A DNA stretch of 64,000 nucleotides from Panicum virgatum. Its lineage: Eukaryota > Streptophyta > Magnoliopsida > Poales > Poaceae. The first letter of the stretch is position 1; the number at the start of each line of letters is the position of its first letter. Shown here piece after piece: positions 12,034 to 21,790 of this stretch. Position numbers and translations under genes: made by a program. Location: contig NC_053146.1 in the NCBI RefSeq assembly GCF_016808335.1, positions 43,094,809 through 43,158,808 of the forward strand, written 5' to 3'. The notes beneath the pieces were generated by a model. The model saw only the letters and a list, made by a program, of their open reading frames with translations, did no database searches and was not told the origin of the DNA.

Positions 12034-12906
12034 TTACCTTCTAGTAACTCTGTCTGGAATTGTTGCAAGAATAGTTGCCTTAGCTGTGGCAATATTTTCT
12101 GGGGGCTGGACAAAAACATTTTCATAGTGGAGAGCAGTAGCAGTAGCATTTTCAGAGTGGACAACAACATTTTCTGGGGGCTGGACAGCAGCATTCTCTT
12201 CTTGGACAACTACATTTTCACCTTGTACAGGATTATTTGCAGCAGCCTTCTTTGATTTCTTATTACCATTCTTCCCATTTGTGAATTTCACATTTGTGAT
12301 CCTCTTCCAGCTTCTTCTTTAGATCTTTTGGGCCCATATTTGGGTCCTTCCTGAGGTGGTTGATACCCCTTGAAGCAACCCAAGCAGCAGTGGGTGTGGT
12401 AGTCATTCTCCTAGCACTGGATGTACAGGTATGTAGATCAGTCAGTGCTGTCACCTGCAGTTATGTAGAAATCAGAACATTGCCACAATTCAATAATCAA
12501 GTACATTCAAACAACAAAAATTATTTAAAAGGTAAGTTGAATGTACCATAACAATATTTGAATCACGCTGCTTTCGACCATTAATATGCCAAGGGCAATC
12601 TGGTGCCATGCACTTTCCAATAAACCTCTCTTTGTCACTTTTCACGGTGTGTAAAGCAAACTCTTTGTTAATAGCAAACTGCCTCACAGCCAACCTAAAC
12701 TCCACCATGTTAGGGTACACAGTGCCAAGATTCATGCATGGGTTGTTAGGGTCATACACGATAACCCTCTCCTCTGGTATTTCATCGTCAACAGGAATTG
12801 CGGCACCTCTAGTGTCAATATCAGGAACTGTACTACCATTGATTGTAGTAGTTTGATCCTCATTTGAAGGAAGACCACCAGCTTCATCCTCTGTTCTCAG
12901 TCCCAA
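12034..12906 (-). pseudogene. mudrA-type transposase remnant with the catalytic core deleted
   Basis: Exon 1 (12547-12906) encodes the N-terminal MuDR DNA-binding region, including VYPNMVEFRLAVRQFAINKE and CMAPDCPWHINGRKQ. An 92-bp intron (GTACAT donor, CTGCAG acceptor) joins it to 12454, which continues with LHTC and the usual DPNMGPKDLKKKLEEDHKCEI stretch. In full-length proteins the DDE catalytic domain follows. Here the sequence passes near 12290 straight into a Lys- and Val/Gln/Asn-rich tail (KNGNKKSKKAAANN) in another frame, which resembles the far C-terminus. Several hundred residues are therefore missing. About 11690-11835 holds repeated TTCATACATAG units with no coding sense. Confidence 0.75.
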
Positions 12907-12929
12907 AAGAACATAAAGCTGATCCTCAT

Positions 12930-15898
12930 TGTAACGCCCGCGTTTTCGATCTCTAACAACTCACTAATTAAAATCACTCGTTAAAAAATCATTTTTCAAA
13001 TTTTTGCAAAACTGGTCTCGAGCTCGATTTCTTTTCCATCCAAAATCCATCCTAAGCCTAATCCCCCTTGATTAATCTCTTCATGATCCATCATCAGCAA
13101 ATTAGCAATTTTTATCTCTCTCCCTCTCTTTTTTCTTTTTCTTTTTTTCTTTTTCCTTATCTTCTTTTCTTTTCTCCCTCCTTCTCCCTTCTCCTCCTTC
13201 CTTCTCTGCTCCCCGTCCACGCGCGCGCGCCTGCTCCTGGCCACCCCACGCGCACCACGTGGCCGCGCCGCTCGCCGCGCCGCCCGAGCCGCGCACAGCG
13301 CCCCGCCATCGCCGCCGGCCGCACAGCACTCTCCCTCCCCTGTCCACGCGCACGCACTACTCCCACGTGAACCACGCACCCGGATGCTCGCCGCCTGCCC
13401 CGCTCGCGCCTGCCCGAGCCGTCCCGTCACCCTGTGCCTCCTCGCCGCCCGCGCCGCCGCTCCGCGACGCTCCGAACGCCATTAATGGCCGCGGGATGCC
13501 CGCCGGCCGGCCACCACCGCGTTCCCTCCTTCCACCGCCTTCAGCATCTATAAAAGGGCCCTCCACCTCGCCTCCGAGCTCCACAACCGCCTCCACCACC
13601 GCGTAGCCCCTCCCAAAGCTCCCAGCGCCGCCGCCACACACAGCTCCGCCCGCCTCCGCCGGCCACCGCGGAGCCGCCTCCTCGCGCCGCCCCTGCCTGA
13701 GGTAAGGAGGGGAAAAGAACCTCCTCGCCTCCCTCTCCCTTTTCCCCCTAGCCCCAGCCGCCGCCGAACCTTGCAGCGCCGCCACCACGGCCGCCGCCGA
13801 ACCTTGCAGCGCCGCCACCACGGCCGCCGCCGCCCGCCGCAGCCCGCCGCCGTGGCACCGCCTTCACAGACCGCCATCGCCCAAATAAAAGGGGGGAATC
13901 GATTCCTCGTGAACCCCTCTCCGTTTTCCCCTGGCCACAGCTGCCACCGTGCCTCGGACGGCCGGCAAGGGCCGCCGCCGCCCCCCGTGCGCCCCTCCCC
14001 TGTTTTTCCCTGTCGGGAGGAAGGAGAAGGCACTTTTGTGCAGAGCCCCCTCCTCATTTTCCTTTTTATTTAAGAACCCCTTTCCTCTTTAGCTCTTTTC
14101 CAAAGAAGCCCCCCTCTTCTCCCTTATTACGGATCAGTCCCTCCACCATACAGAAAATATTTATGTTTAGATCCTTACTCTTTCTAAGAGTGACCATGAT
14201 ATTTTCTAAAATTCCAATCAAGCCCTTGCCCTCTCGAAAATATTTATAAATAGGCCCCTGATCCTGGTTTAGCCCCTAAACCTCTCTGTAACCTATCATT
14301 TCATACGCCAAACATTCTCAGATTGACCTGAAACTTTACCACGCTATTTCTAACATAATTTCGGCCGTGACATTAGGGAACTACCCAAAAATATTACTCC
14401 TGTCTCCATATCTTAATTGTTTCTGATTCGAGCTCAACGATAAAATCTTTAATTCTTTTTCTTTATTGTGTGCTTGTTGGTATGCGTTGTAGATCACGGT
14501 GTGAACGAGGGAGAACCCGTCGACGAGCAGTACCGTGACCAAGTGTGCAACCCCGAAGGCTTTGAGAACGGCAAGTTCAATCTCACCCTTTGATGCATGT
14601 TTTGTCCCAGTTTTATAAACACAACCCATTGACCTATTTTACAAAACTGCATATGTTTTGACTGCTGAAAACACAGTTGGATAGCCACCCCTTGATTTGT
14701 GATAATCATTCCTTGACCACCTAGATTAATGTATGAATGTGATCCGTTTGGACGTTAATCGCTGCTAAAACGCTTAGGACCTCGAACATGGTACAACTTG
14801 TTTTATAAAAGGAAAATATGTGAGTGTGTGGGAAGGGAAAATGTAAAACTTTGATGTGTCATCTTGCCTAACTCTACTATCGTGCAAACCACTCGATCGA
14901 TGTATGTGGCAACGGCTTAGCATAAACCTCACTAGTTAGTCTGATAGTCATCAGGAGAGCTGAGAGCAACGGGTGACCAAGGAGAAGGGATAAGCTCTGT
15001 GTGACTTATGCCCCGGTTAAACCTCGGTGATGGGTCAATGGCCCCTTGGTGGATCCTGTGGCGGCTAGTCAGGTCTGGCTAAGGTGGATAATGGCTCTAT
15101 TGGGATTTACACCGACACTAAGGTGATCGTGTTGTGGTACCCCGCTTGTGGGTAAAGTTGCACACCTCTGCAGAGTTAAGAATCTATTCGAATAACCGTG
15201 CCCACGGTACTGGGCGAGTTATGATTTGGTCACACAACTAGTGTTTCTTCTGGGAATGAATGGGTTGGCGTGAGTTGTTTCGGAAAAGTGTCCGGCAGCT
15301 GTGCCATGTGCTACGGCGGATGAGGAGTCCGGTAGCAATTTAAAACTTGGATCCTGTGTTGATCAACCCTACGTGTTACTCGGTACGAGAAAATTTCTTT
15401 GAAAATCATTTTCTTTCAAATGAACCCATGCAAAAAAATTAGTTTTTCACAAATTAAACCCTAGTCTTACCTTTGGTTTACCCTGTGCATTATATTATGT
15501 TTATACCCCCTCCGTGGGTGTGGTTGGACTGGCTGAGTATGTTTGTACTCACCCCATTCTAATTTTTTACAGAGGAAGATCCATACTTTGTTCCCAAGGA
15601 CGTTGAGTAGGGGTTCCGTTCTGCACCCAACTCTGCCTGTGGTGTTGGCCCTGTTCAGGATGCTTTCGCTGGCGCGATACTCTGAGCCCGAGCTAGAATC
15701 CCATGTGGGTCGTGCTTTGGTGTATCACCGTAGCCTTTTTACTTCTTGTTATTGTCTGTCTCGAGTGTCCACCTCCTCGGAGGATTATACGGTGATGTAC
15801 CATCTGATATAATAAATCTGATGTAATAAATGTGTATCAGCCTCCTGTGACTGATATTTGTATCATATTTAAGTCACCTCTTATGAGGGGACGCTTCA
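12930..15898 (+). mobile_element. Solo LTR, chromovirus (Tekay/Del)-like, inside the MULE
   Basis: It opens TGTAACGCCCGCG and closes GGGGACGCTTCA, and is flanked by the 5-bp duplication CTCAT (12925-12929 and 15899-15903). It is 2969 bp with no internal gag-pol and no second LTR, so it is best read as a solo LTR left by recombination. A TATA box (CTATAAAAG, 13548-13556) lies downstream of a GC-rich region, giving plus orientation. The stretch near 15160-15220 (CTCTGCAGAGTTAA, CCGTGCCCACGGT) resembles one at 25040-25085 in another LTR here. Long open frames at 13100-14060 are GC-rich LTR sequence, including a 33-bp direct duplication near 13764-13829. Confidence 0.8.
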
Positions 15899-16141
15899 CT
15901 CATCGATAATTTCTAACCTTCCTTCCCCTTCTTGGTGCGCCGGGCCGGGCGGAGGCGGGGCCCCGGCCTCGGGGCGGCAGGCGGAGGCAGGCGCCGGCGC
16001 CGGCTCTGTGCCCGTCAAGATGCAGAAGGGAGTAACGGGAGAAGAGATGTCCGCCCGTGATTAGATTGCAGCGATAAGAGATATTGGAGGCAGGGGTATA
16101 ACCGTCCATCTAGGTTAAAAAACTATTGAATTTGTAAAACT

Positions 16142-16269
16142 GTCAAATGAGCCGAAATGGCATTCTAGCGTGAAAGACACAGTTCATAAGAGCATTCTAG
16201 CGAAGCCCACAAACTTAATAGCAATCCAGCGAAACCTACCTCTGATAAGAGCAAAATCCCAATTTTCTC
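16142..16269 (-). repeat. Right TIR of the MULE
   Basis: Inverted partner of 11267-11394, the same 128-bp length. Confidence 0.88.
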
Positions 16270-16441
16270 GGCGAGCGACGGCCAATCCAGCCGACAGCGT
16301 CCAGTCCTCGTCCCAAATCAACGGTTGTTGCGAGAGGCAAGTCGCCCGCGAACTTTGGGAGCCGAACGGCGGGGAGCATCTGCCTCTCCCCCGAGCGCGA
16401 GCCGAGGAAAAAGTTGTGCAACACAACGGCCGTCCTGGAGC

Positions 16442-17008
16442 CAGGGTTTTAAAATCCGACTGGTGATCGGTAACCGCCGGCCTCCGGTTCCGGTATACCG
16501 GTCCGGTTTGGCCGGTTACCAGTCGGAACCGGACAAATTCAAATTTAAATTCAAACTTCCTAGTTCAACCGGTTTGTACCGGTATACCGGCCGGTTAGAC
16601 CTGTATACCGGCCGGTTTGGCTGGTAACCGACCGGTTTGACTGATAACCGGTCAAATTCAATTTTTTTTTGGTTTAAATTAAAATGCCCGCAAAGTATAC
16701 TAAATAAATGTTTGTATAACATATTTTAGTCTAAATGAACCCTCCAACCCTTTTTTTACTACTTTTACATTGTATTTGTATACTTTTGTATGCACGCTTT
16801 TTTTGTTTAACTTCAAATCCCCGCAAACTATACTAAATGAACGATTTTTTAAGAAAATTTGACACCATTAGATTAGTCGCATCTTGAAGTATTTTTAGGA
16901 ATTTTTTTGAGAATTTTTCATTTTTTTAATTCAAATTTAAATTTTGAATTTGGACCGATTTCGTACCGGACCAAACCGGACCGATTACCGACGGTTTGGT
17001 GAATCCTG
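16442..17008. mobile_element. Non-autonomous hAT element rich in ACCGG motifs
   Basis: 567 bp. The ends read CAGGGTTTTAAAATCC and, inverted, CAGGATTCACCAAACC. It is flanked by a perfect 8-bp duplication CCTGGAGC (16434-16441 and 17009-17016), the hAT signature. Both subterminal zones are packed with ACCGGT/CCGGTT/TACCGG motifs in both orientations, likely transposase-binding repeats. The AT-rich middle has no ORF. Confidence 0.88.
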
Positions 17009-17016
17009 CCTGGAGC

Positions 17017-17354
17017 AGGCCGCACAGCATGCATCTCAAGACAGGAGGTGGCGCCCTGCCCGGGCTACTCCGGGAGCAGGCGGGGCAATGCCAAGCGCCC
17101 CTGTCACTGACCAGCATGGCCCAGCGCGCGTTCGTGCTCGGCGAAGTGTCTCTGAGCTTGGGGACTGGGGCCGGGAAAGCGCGACGCGCGCGACGACGTC
17201 CTGGTTTGCGCCGCGCGCGCATCACCGCCGTCGTCCACCACGACCTGCCCGGGTGGTCTCGACGCCTTCCTGGTCAAACGCCTGTACGCGTACAATTTTT
17301 TTTTCACTCGGTGGCTGGCTGACGGTGCGTATAAATGACGAACAACCAATGTTA
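17017..17354. other. GC-rich intergenic sequence
   Basis: No recognisable gene. Open frames on both strands lack motifs and are a consequence of GC content. Confidence 0.35.
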
Positions 17355-17618
17355 GGGTGTGTTTAGATCCGTAAAATAGTGGTAAAAAATTACATTGGAC
17401 ACTGTAGTATATTATAGTACTTTTCGTTTATTTGTATTAATTGTTGTCCTATCATGATCTAATTAGGCTCAAAAAATTCGTCTCGTCGTGTACATCAAAA
17501 CTATACAATTAGTTTTTTTATTTATCTATATTTAATACTCTATGCATGAGATAAAAAATTTGATGTGATAGATAAATAGTGAAATTTGAAGAAAGAAATT
17601 TTGTAACTAAACACAATC
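17355..17618. mobile_element. Tourist-like (PIF/Harbinger) MITE
   Basis: The left end GGGTGTGTTTAGATCC follows TTA; the right end AACTAAACACAATC is followed by TAG. The middle holds family-typical pieces (AATTAGGCTCAAAA, ATACAATTAGTTTTT, TTTGATGTGATAG). It is an older copy than those at 51.7-53.3 kb. Confidence 0.7.
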
Positions 17619-17916
17619 TAGAAGAATTTTACTGCTTGACGTGACGTGCGCCTGGCACTGCCAAGAAAGTTGCAGGTTGCGTGACTGGCCACGTGGTCCA
17701 TGTCCGGAGGCCGGAGGGAGGGTCCGGAGTGACCGAAACTTCAGTCGCAGAGGTCAGCATCTCTTGCTTGCAGTTGCAGAGTGCCCATCTCCATCGGTCC
17801 CCACGCTCTCTAGTCCATTGCTCCATTAATCAAGTCAAACTCCTCCATTTTCACGCCCTCGCCATCCATCTTCACTGGTCAGCCGTCAGCACAACGTATA
17901 GCCAGCCCTATCCGTA
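17619..17916. other. Intergenic sequence
   Basis: No supported gene or repeat between the MITE and the candidate Harbinger-like element. Confidence 0.3.
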
Positions 17917-18166
17917 GGGCAACTCCAACAACTTATGTAAATCAACTTGGAGAGGTAAAAAAAAGAGAAAGGGTTGTAAAAATTCGTTTCCAACAGAGAC
18001 TCTAAATCTAAATTTGTGACTTCTGTTTCTCCTTCTCCATCCCGGGAAAGCCGGTAGGCTTCTTTGCCTACTCCCCGCCGTTCTCCATCCTGCCTTTCGC
18101 GCGCACCCGTCGCCCTCCGGCGCGCTGGTCTTGTTCCCGTGAGCCAGCAACCCTCCCGTGCCCGCC

Positions 18167-18306
18167 ATCGAGCCGCACAGGGAGGCGTGCCTCCGCCCGC
18201 CGTCGAGCTGACCAGGGAGGCGCCCCTCCGCCCGCCGTTGAGCCACCCAAGGAGGCGCCCCTCCGCTCGCCGTCGAGCTACCTAGGGAGGCGCGTCTCCG
18301 TCCGCC
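18167..18306. repeat. 35-bp minisatellite, four units
   Basis: Units start at 18167, 18202, 18237 and 18272, with a fifth beginning at 18307. Each contains GTCGAGC and a GGGAGGCGCCCCTCCGCCC-like stretch, itself partly palindromic. Confidence 0.8.
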
Positions 18307-19506
18307 GTCGAGGATCCCCGCCGTCCTCATGTACAAGCCGCCGCGCTGGTCGATGGCGGATTATGCGGCGATTATGTGGAATCCTCCCTCCGCTACTGTT
18401 CCCTTTGGTCAGGATGTTCTGGGAAGGTTCGATCCGAAGGCCCGTCAATCCAATGGAGAATTTGATCCCTCCGGTGTCGGATTGATGCGCCGTCAAGTGG
18501 TTCCTCCCACAAGCAGCCTAATCCAGTTGGTAGATGATTTGTTCGAACATGAGGAAGAGGACGTGGAGGAGGCACACACCGGTAATTTGATCACTGAATA
18601 ACTAGCATAGATGTGTGCTGTTTTGCCGTGTTTATTACTTGAATTCATAGATGTCTGGAAGCATTGATGTGTGCTATTTTGCTCTGTTATTAGATGAAAT
18701 AATTTTTTTGTGATTAGCATTCAGTGAGTCAGTGAAACCTCTGAATGTGCAGGTAGGTTTCTGTTATGACTAGAGCACCACTACACCATCAGGGAACAAT
18801 AGCTAGTTTGCAGGATCAGTTTATACTTGGAAAAAGGTTTGTTTCAATTGATGCTTGCAAGTAGGTTTCTTGTGCATCTGTTGGAGCTAGGTGGGTCTGA
18901 AATCTAGTGGCAAGTATTTGAATTCAGTTTTAAATTTCAGACTTATGTTGTATCTGTATGGTTGCTGAAACTGCAGCATGCCCTTGTTCAAAGTATGCCT
19001 GTTTTTGCTCATGCGAGCTGCTTGTATGTGCCTGCATATTTTGCATATGTGCTTGACAGTTTCAAATATAAATATATATGTGCTACTACTGAAAATTAGA
19101 AATTGGTAGTTCGAACACAGGTTCACTTTGTGTCAGAAATACTGTTGTTTTGCTGCCAGTGACCATGTTTTCTCTATGCTAGTGAATATCAAAATTCAGT
19201 TCAGGTTTCATGATGCATGTTGAATTCAGTGACCTGTTCACTGAATTCAGTTTAGGTTTGTTCACTCATTCAGTTCACTGAATTGATCTTCATCACGCTA
19301 AGCATGTGTCCAGTTCAGGGAACGAGGGATCGGTAGTCACTTATAATTTGTAGATATGACCAGGTGAACACTTGTATATGGCCCCATTTTATTCAAGTTG
19401 CATAGATTTTGCCTCCACATTTTTTTTAAGAACATGTTCTGTAAACTTTTAAGCTCTACATTCATCTGTTTTGGATCCTGTTTTTGTGATGGTCCGGACG
19501 GCCTGC

Positions 19507-20611
19507 TGTAGGTGGCTCTTCCTGGTCTTGCGAAAATCGTAGTTACCTACTGTCGCTGCGGAAATGGGCGACCACTAAACTACTCGATTGTTCGTTTGTT
19601 GTGCGCTTGATCGGATATGGTCTAGCATGCTAAGACTCGAGGATTTAGACTTGTTCAGGCCGAATGTGCCCTACGTCTAGTATGGGGGTGGTGTTCTTGC
19701 TCTATTGCTCTTGGGCCCGGGTGCTTAAAGTTTAGAGGGGAGCTTACAAGCTGGTCAAGCAGTGTCGAACCTCCAGGAGTTCAACCCTTTCCTATGTGGG
19801 GGGCTTTCCCTTTTATAGTCCAAGGTAGGGCTCCCATTTACATATATCTAGCGCTGTGTCTTGTCACCGTCGGGGTGTCCTTTGTTCTTGTCAGTCGTCG
19901 GGGCCCACTCGGTCGGTCGGGAGTGGGCAGACTTGATCCTGGCGATCTTCTTGGGCAAAGGATGATCCTGCGATCTTCTTGGGCGGCGAGTTGCCCCGAT
20001 GCTGTCCCATCCTGCTCAGTTGGGGCGGCCCGGCCACTCGGACGGTCGCTCGGGGGTCACCTCCGGTCTTGTCCGCCTGAGCCTACGTTCCTTGTCTGCG
20101 GGGCTCCCGGCGAGGGGCGCCTTACTAAGGCCTGGCCGGGGACGTCCGGTCACGCTCGCTGGCATAATGAAACGGCGCGCAGGGGCAACCATCATTACGG
20201 CGGGGGGAGGCAGTGTCTGTTGATACCTCCTCCCGTTGTGTCGCGGGGCCCGCGCGAGCGGCGCTGTCCCCTTGTCAGAGTGTCCTGCTGCCTAAGCCCT
20301 CGCCGCAAGATAAGGGGAGCTGGAGTCCTGGAGCCTGCAAGGGGCCTGTCTTGGCCGGCACGCCTGTCAGGGGTGCGCGACGTTCTTGGAACGCATGTCC
20401 CGGGTCGTCCGGCATGGCTCTGACCCGGGGCGCTAGGTCGGGGGGCCGCCACGTGTCCCGGGAGGTTGGGCTCCCGGACTCGTTGGCTTAGGAACGAAGG
20501 CAGCTCCCTATGCCGTTTAGTGGGCCGTCCCGTTCTCGGCCCAGCGAACTTGCTGGGCTTCCCTTTGCACGAGTCAGGCCCGTCAGGGGTCCCGGGTTTA
20601 TACCCTCGTCA
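19507..20611 (-). mobile_element. LTR (probably solo), minus orientation
   Basis: On the minus strand it opens TGACGAGGGTATAAACCCGG. A TATAAAA at 19811-19817 is followed by an LTR-like leader with GCCTGAACAAGTCTAAATCC. The left edge is set at TGTAGG (19507) because flanks CCTGC (19502-19506) and CCTGG (20612-20616) match at 4 of 5 bases. That edge is less certain than the right one. There is no coding sequence. Confidence 0.55.
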
Positions 20612-20848
20612 CCTGGCCACCAAGGGAGAGGAGGATCGTAGGGAGCTACTGCAGTGTGTAGGAATGAATCAGAGGGGGCTTGTAGGGCATGGACACCAAA
20701 GGAGAGGAGGATCGGAAGGGGGCCGCTGTAGGGACGAAGCACGGCGGAAGACGTTCGGCATCGTTCGAAAAGAGGAAGAATCGTCGGAAGCTAGGGTTCC
20801 ACATAATTTGAATATGAAGAGTCCAGATTATACCTACTCTGTTGGTTT

Positions 20849-21012
20849 CAGTGGTGGATGCAGGATGGGGGCTAAGGGGGCTGAAACAATGGAGATGTTA
20901 ATTTATGTGAAAATTTAATGGTGATTTGATGCTTTTGCTACAGTAATTTAGGTGTAATTAGCTGCTCTTAGTGGGGGCTGGAGCCCCCCAACCCCCTTAA
21001 GATCCGCCGCTG
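20849..21012. mobile_element. hAT-type MITE (164 bp)
   Basis: The ends CAGTGGTGGATGCAGG and, inverted, CAGCGGCGGATCTTAAGG are flanked by the exact 8-bp duplication GTTGGTTT (20841-20848 and 21013-21020). Confidence 0.88.
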
Positions 21013-21115
21013 GTTGGTTTTCCCTCTCTTAAGGAACCTGAGTATTTTTTTTTACAAACCTTACAACTAGTTAAATTTAACTAGAATTATTGCTAACCTG
21101 TTGGAGTTGCTCTAA

Positions 21116-21785
21116 AACAAAATAAGTAGACATCCTTGCACAAGTCGAACAAAAGGTTCGGTGCTACATCACCTGACGAGATTACAAAATGTTTAGCCCT
21201 CCTAGAAAAAACTCTTCCTTACCACCAACTATCAGGGCCCTATTGCAGAGGCTTACTTGCAAACAGGCTCACGGCAGGGTTACCCAATCGAGATTAAGCC
21301 CAAGTACCCAAGTGACAGTTTTGCTTGGATTCCAAACAAAGCATCGCGACGAACGGGTCTGTCCACCCCAGCCGGGACCCGGCCGACCGACCTCAGTGGA
21401 TGCAGATAGTTCGGTCAGCGGGCGTCTTGTGTCTGTCGATAAGCTCTCCCCCGCCTGCCTACTCTGACTGACCCCCCTCATGGAGGCAACGCATCTGGCG
21501 TTGACATTGCATGGCCCCTGCCCAAAGTCATTAACAACGCCATCGTTTTTCCCTTCCTTTTTTTTTCTGTGCCTGCCTGTGTGAAAAGAATTTGTTTGTT
21601 GCATTTCATGGTTAGCAGGTTAGGTTAGGTGTGATTGACTGCGACCATACGAAAACCTAAGCTTGAGGTGTTAGATTTCAATTAATCGATGCTTTTCTTT
21701 TTGTGTTGCAGATGCAGACTTTGCTTTCTTTATTAGAATTTTTTTGAAATAAATTTTCATTAGAAAATGGGTGATGGCAATGCAA
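21116..21785. other. Intergenic sequence
   Basis: No recognisable gene. A possible intron acceptor (TTTTTGTGTTGCAG near 21700) stands alone without coding context. Confidence 0.3.
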
Positions 21786-21790
21786 GGTTC

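Larger units (their letters stand above)
11267..16269 (-). mobile_element. Non-autonomous Mutator-like element (MULE) with nested LTR
   Basis: The termini are 128-bp inverted repeats (11267-11394 and 16142-16269), both starting GAGAAAATTGGGATTTTG. They are flanked by 9-bp duplications GGTGAGCGA (11258-11266) and GGCGAGCGA (16270-16278), 8 of 9 identical. Nine-base TSDs and long TIRs define Mutator elements. Without the 2969-bp LTR insertion it is about 2.0 kb. It carries a deleted mudrA gene on the minus strand, so it cannot move by itself. Confidence 0.9.
17917..21112. mobile_element. Candidate Harbinger-like element with two nested insertions
   Basis: The ends GGGCAACTCCAACAAC and, inverted, GAGCAACTCCAACAGG look like plant PIF/Harbinger-type TIRs. 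The flanking triplets (GTA at 17914-17916, TAA at 21113-21115) do not match, so the call is tentative. Inside are a GC-rich block with a 35-bp minisatellite, a 90-codon open frame at 18329-18601 that I do not recognise, an LTR (19507-20611) and a hAT MITE (20849-21012). Without those two it is about 1.9 kb. The part at 18620-19500 has no supported gene. Confidence 0.45.

Noticed and set aside
13102..14057. GC-rich open frames resembling a proline/arginine-rich gene
   Set aside because: They lie wholly within a TSD-bounded LTR and around its TATA box. Composition explains them.
18329..18601. 90-codon plus-strand frame with an acidic C-terminus
   Set aside because: No family recognised and it lies in a transposon candidate; kept only as a note because it could be a captured exon.
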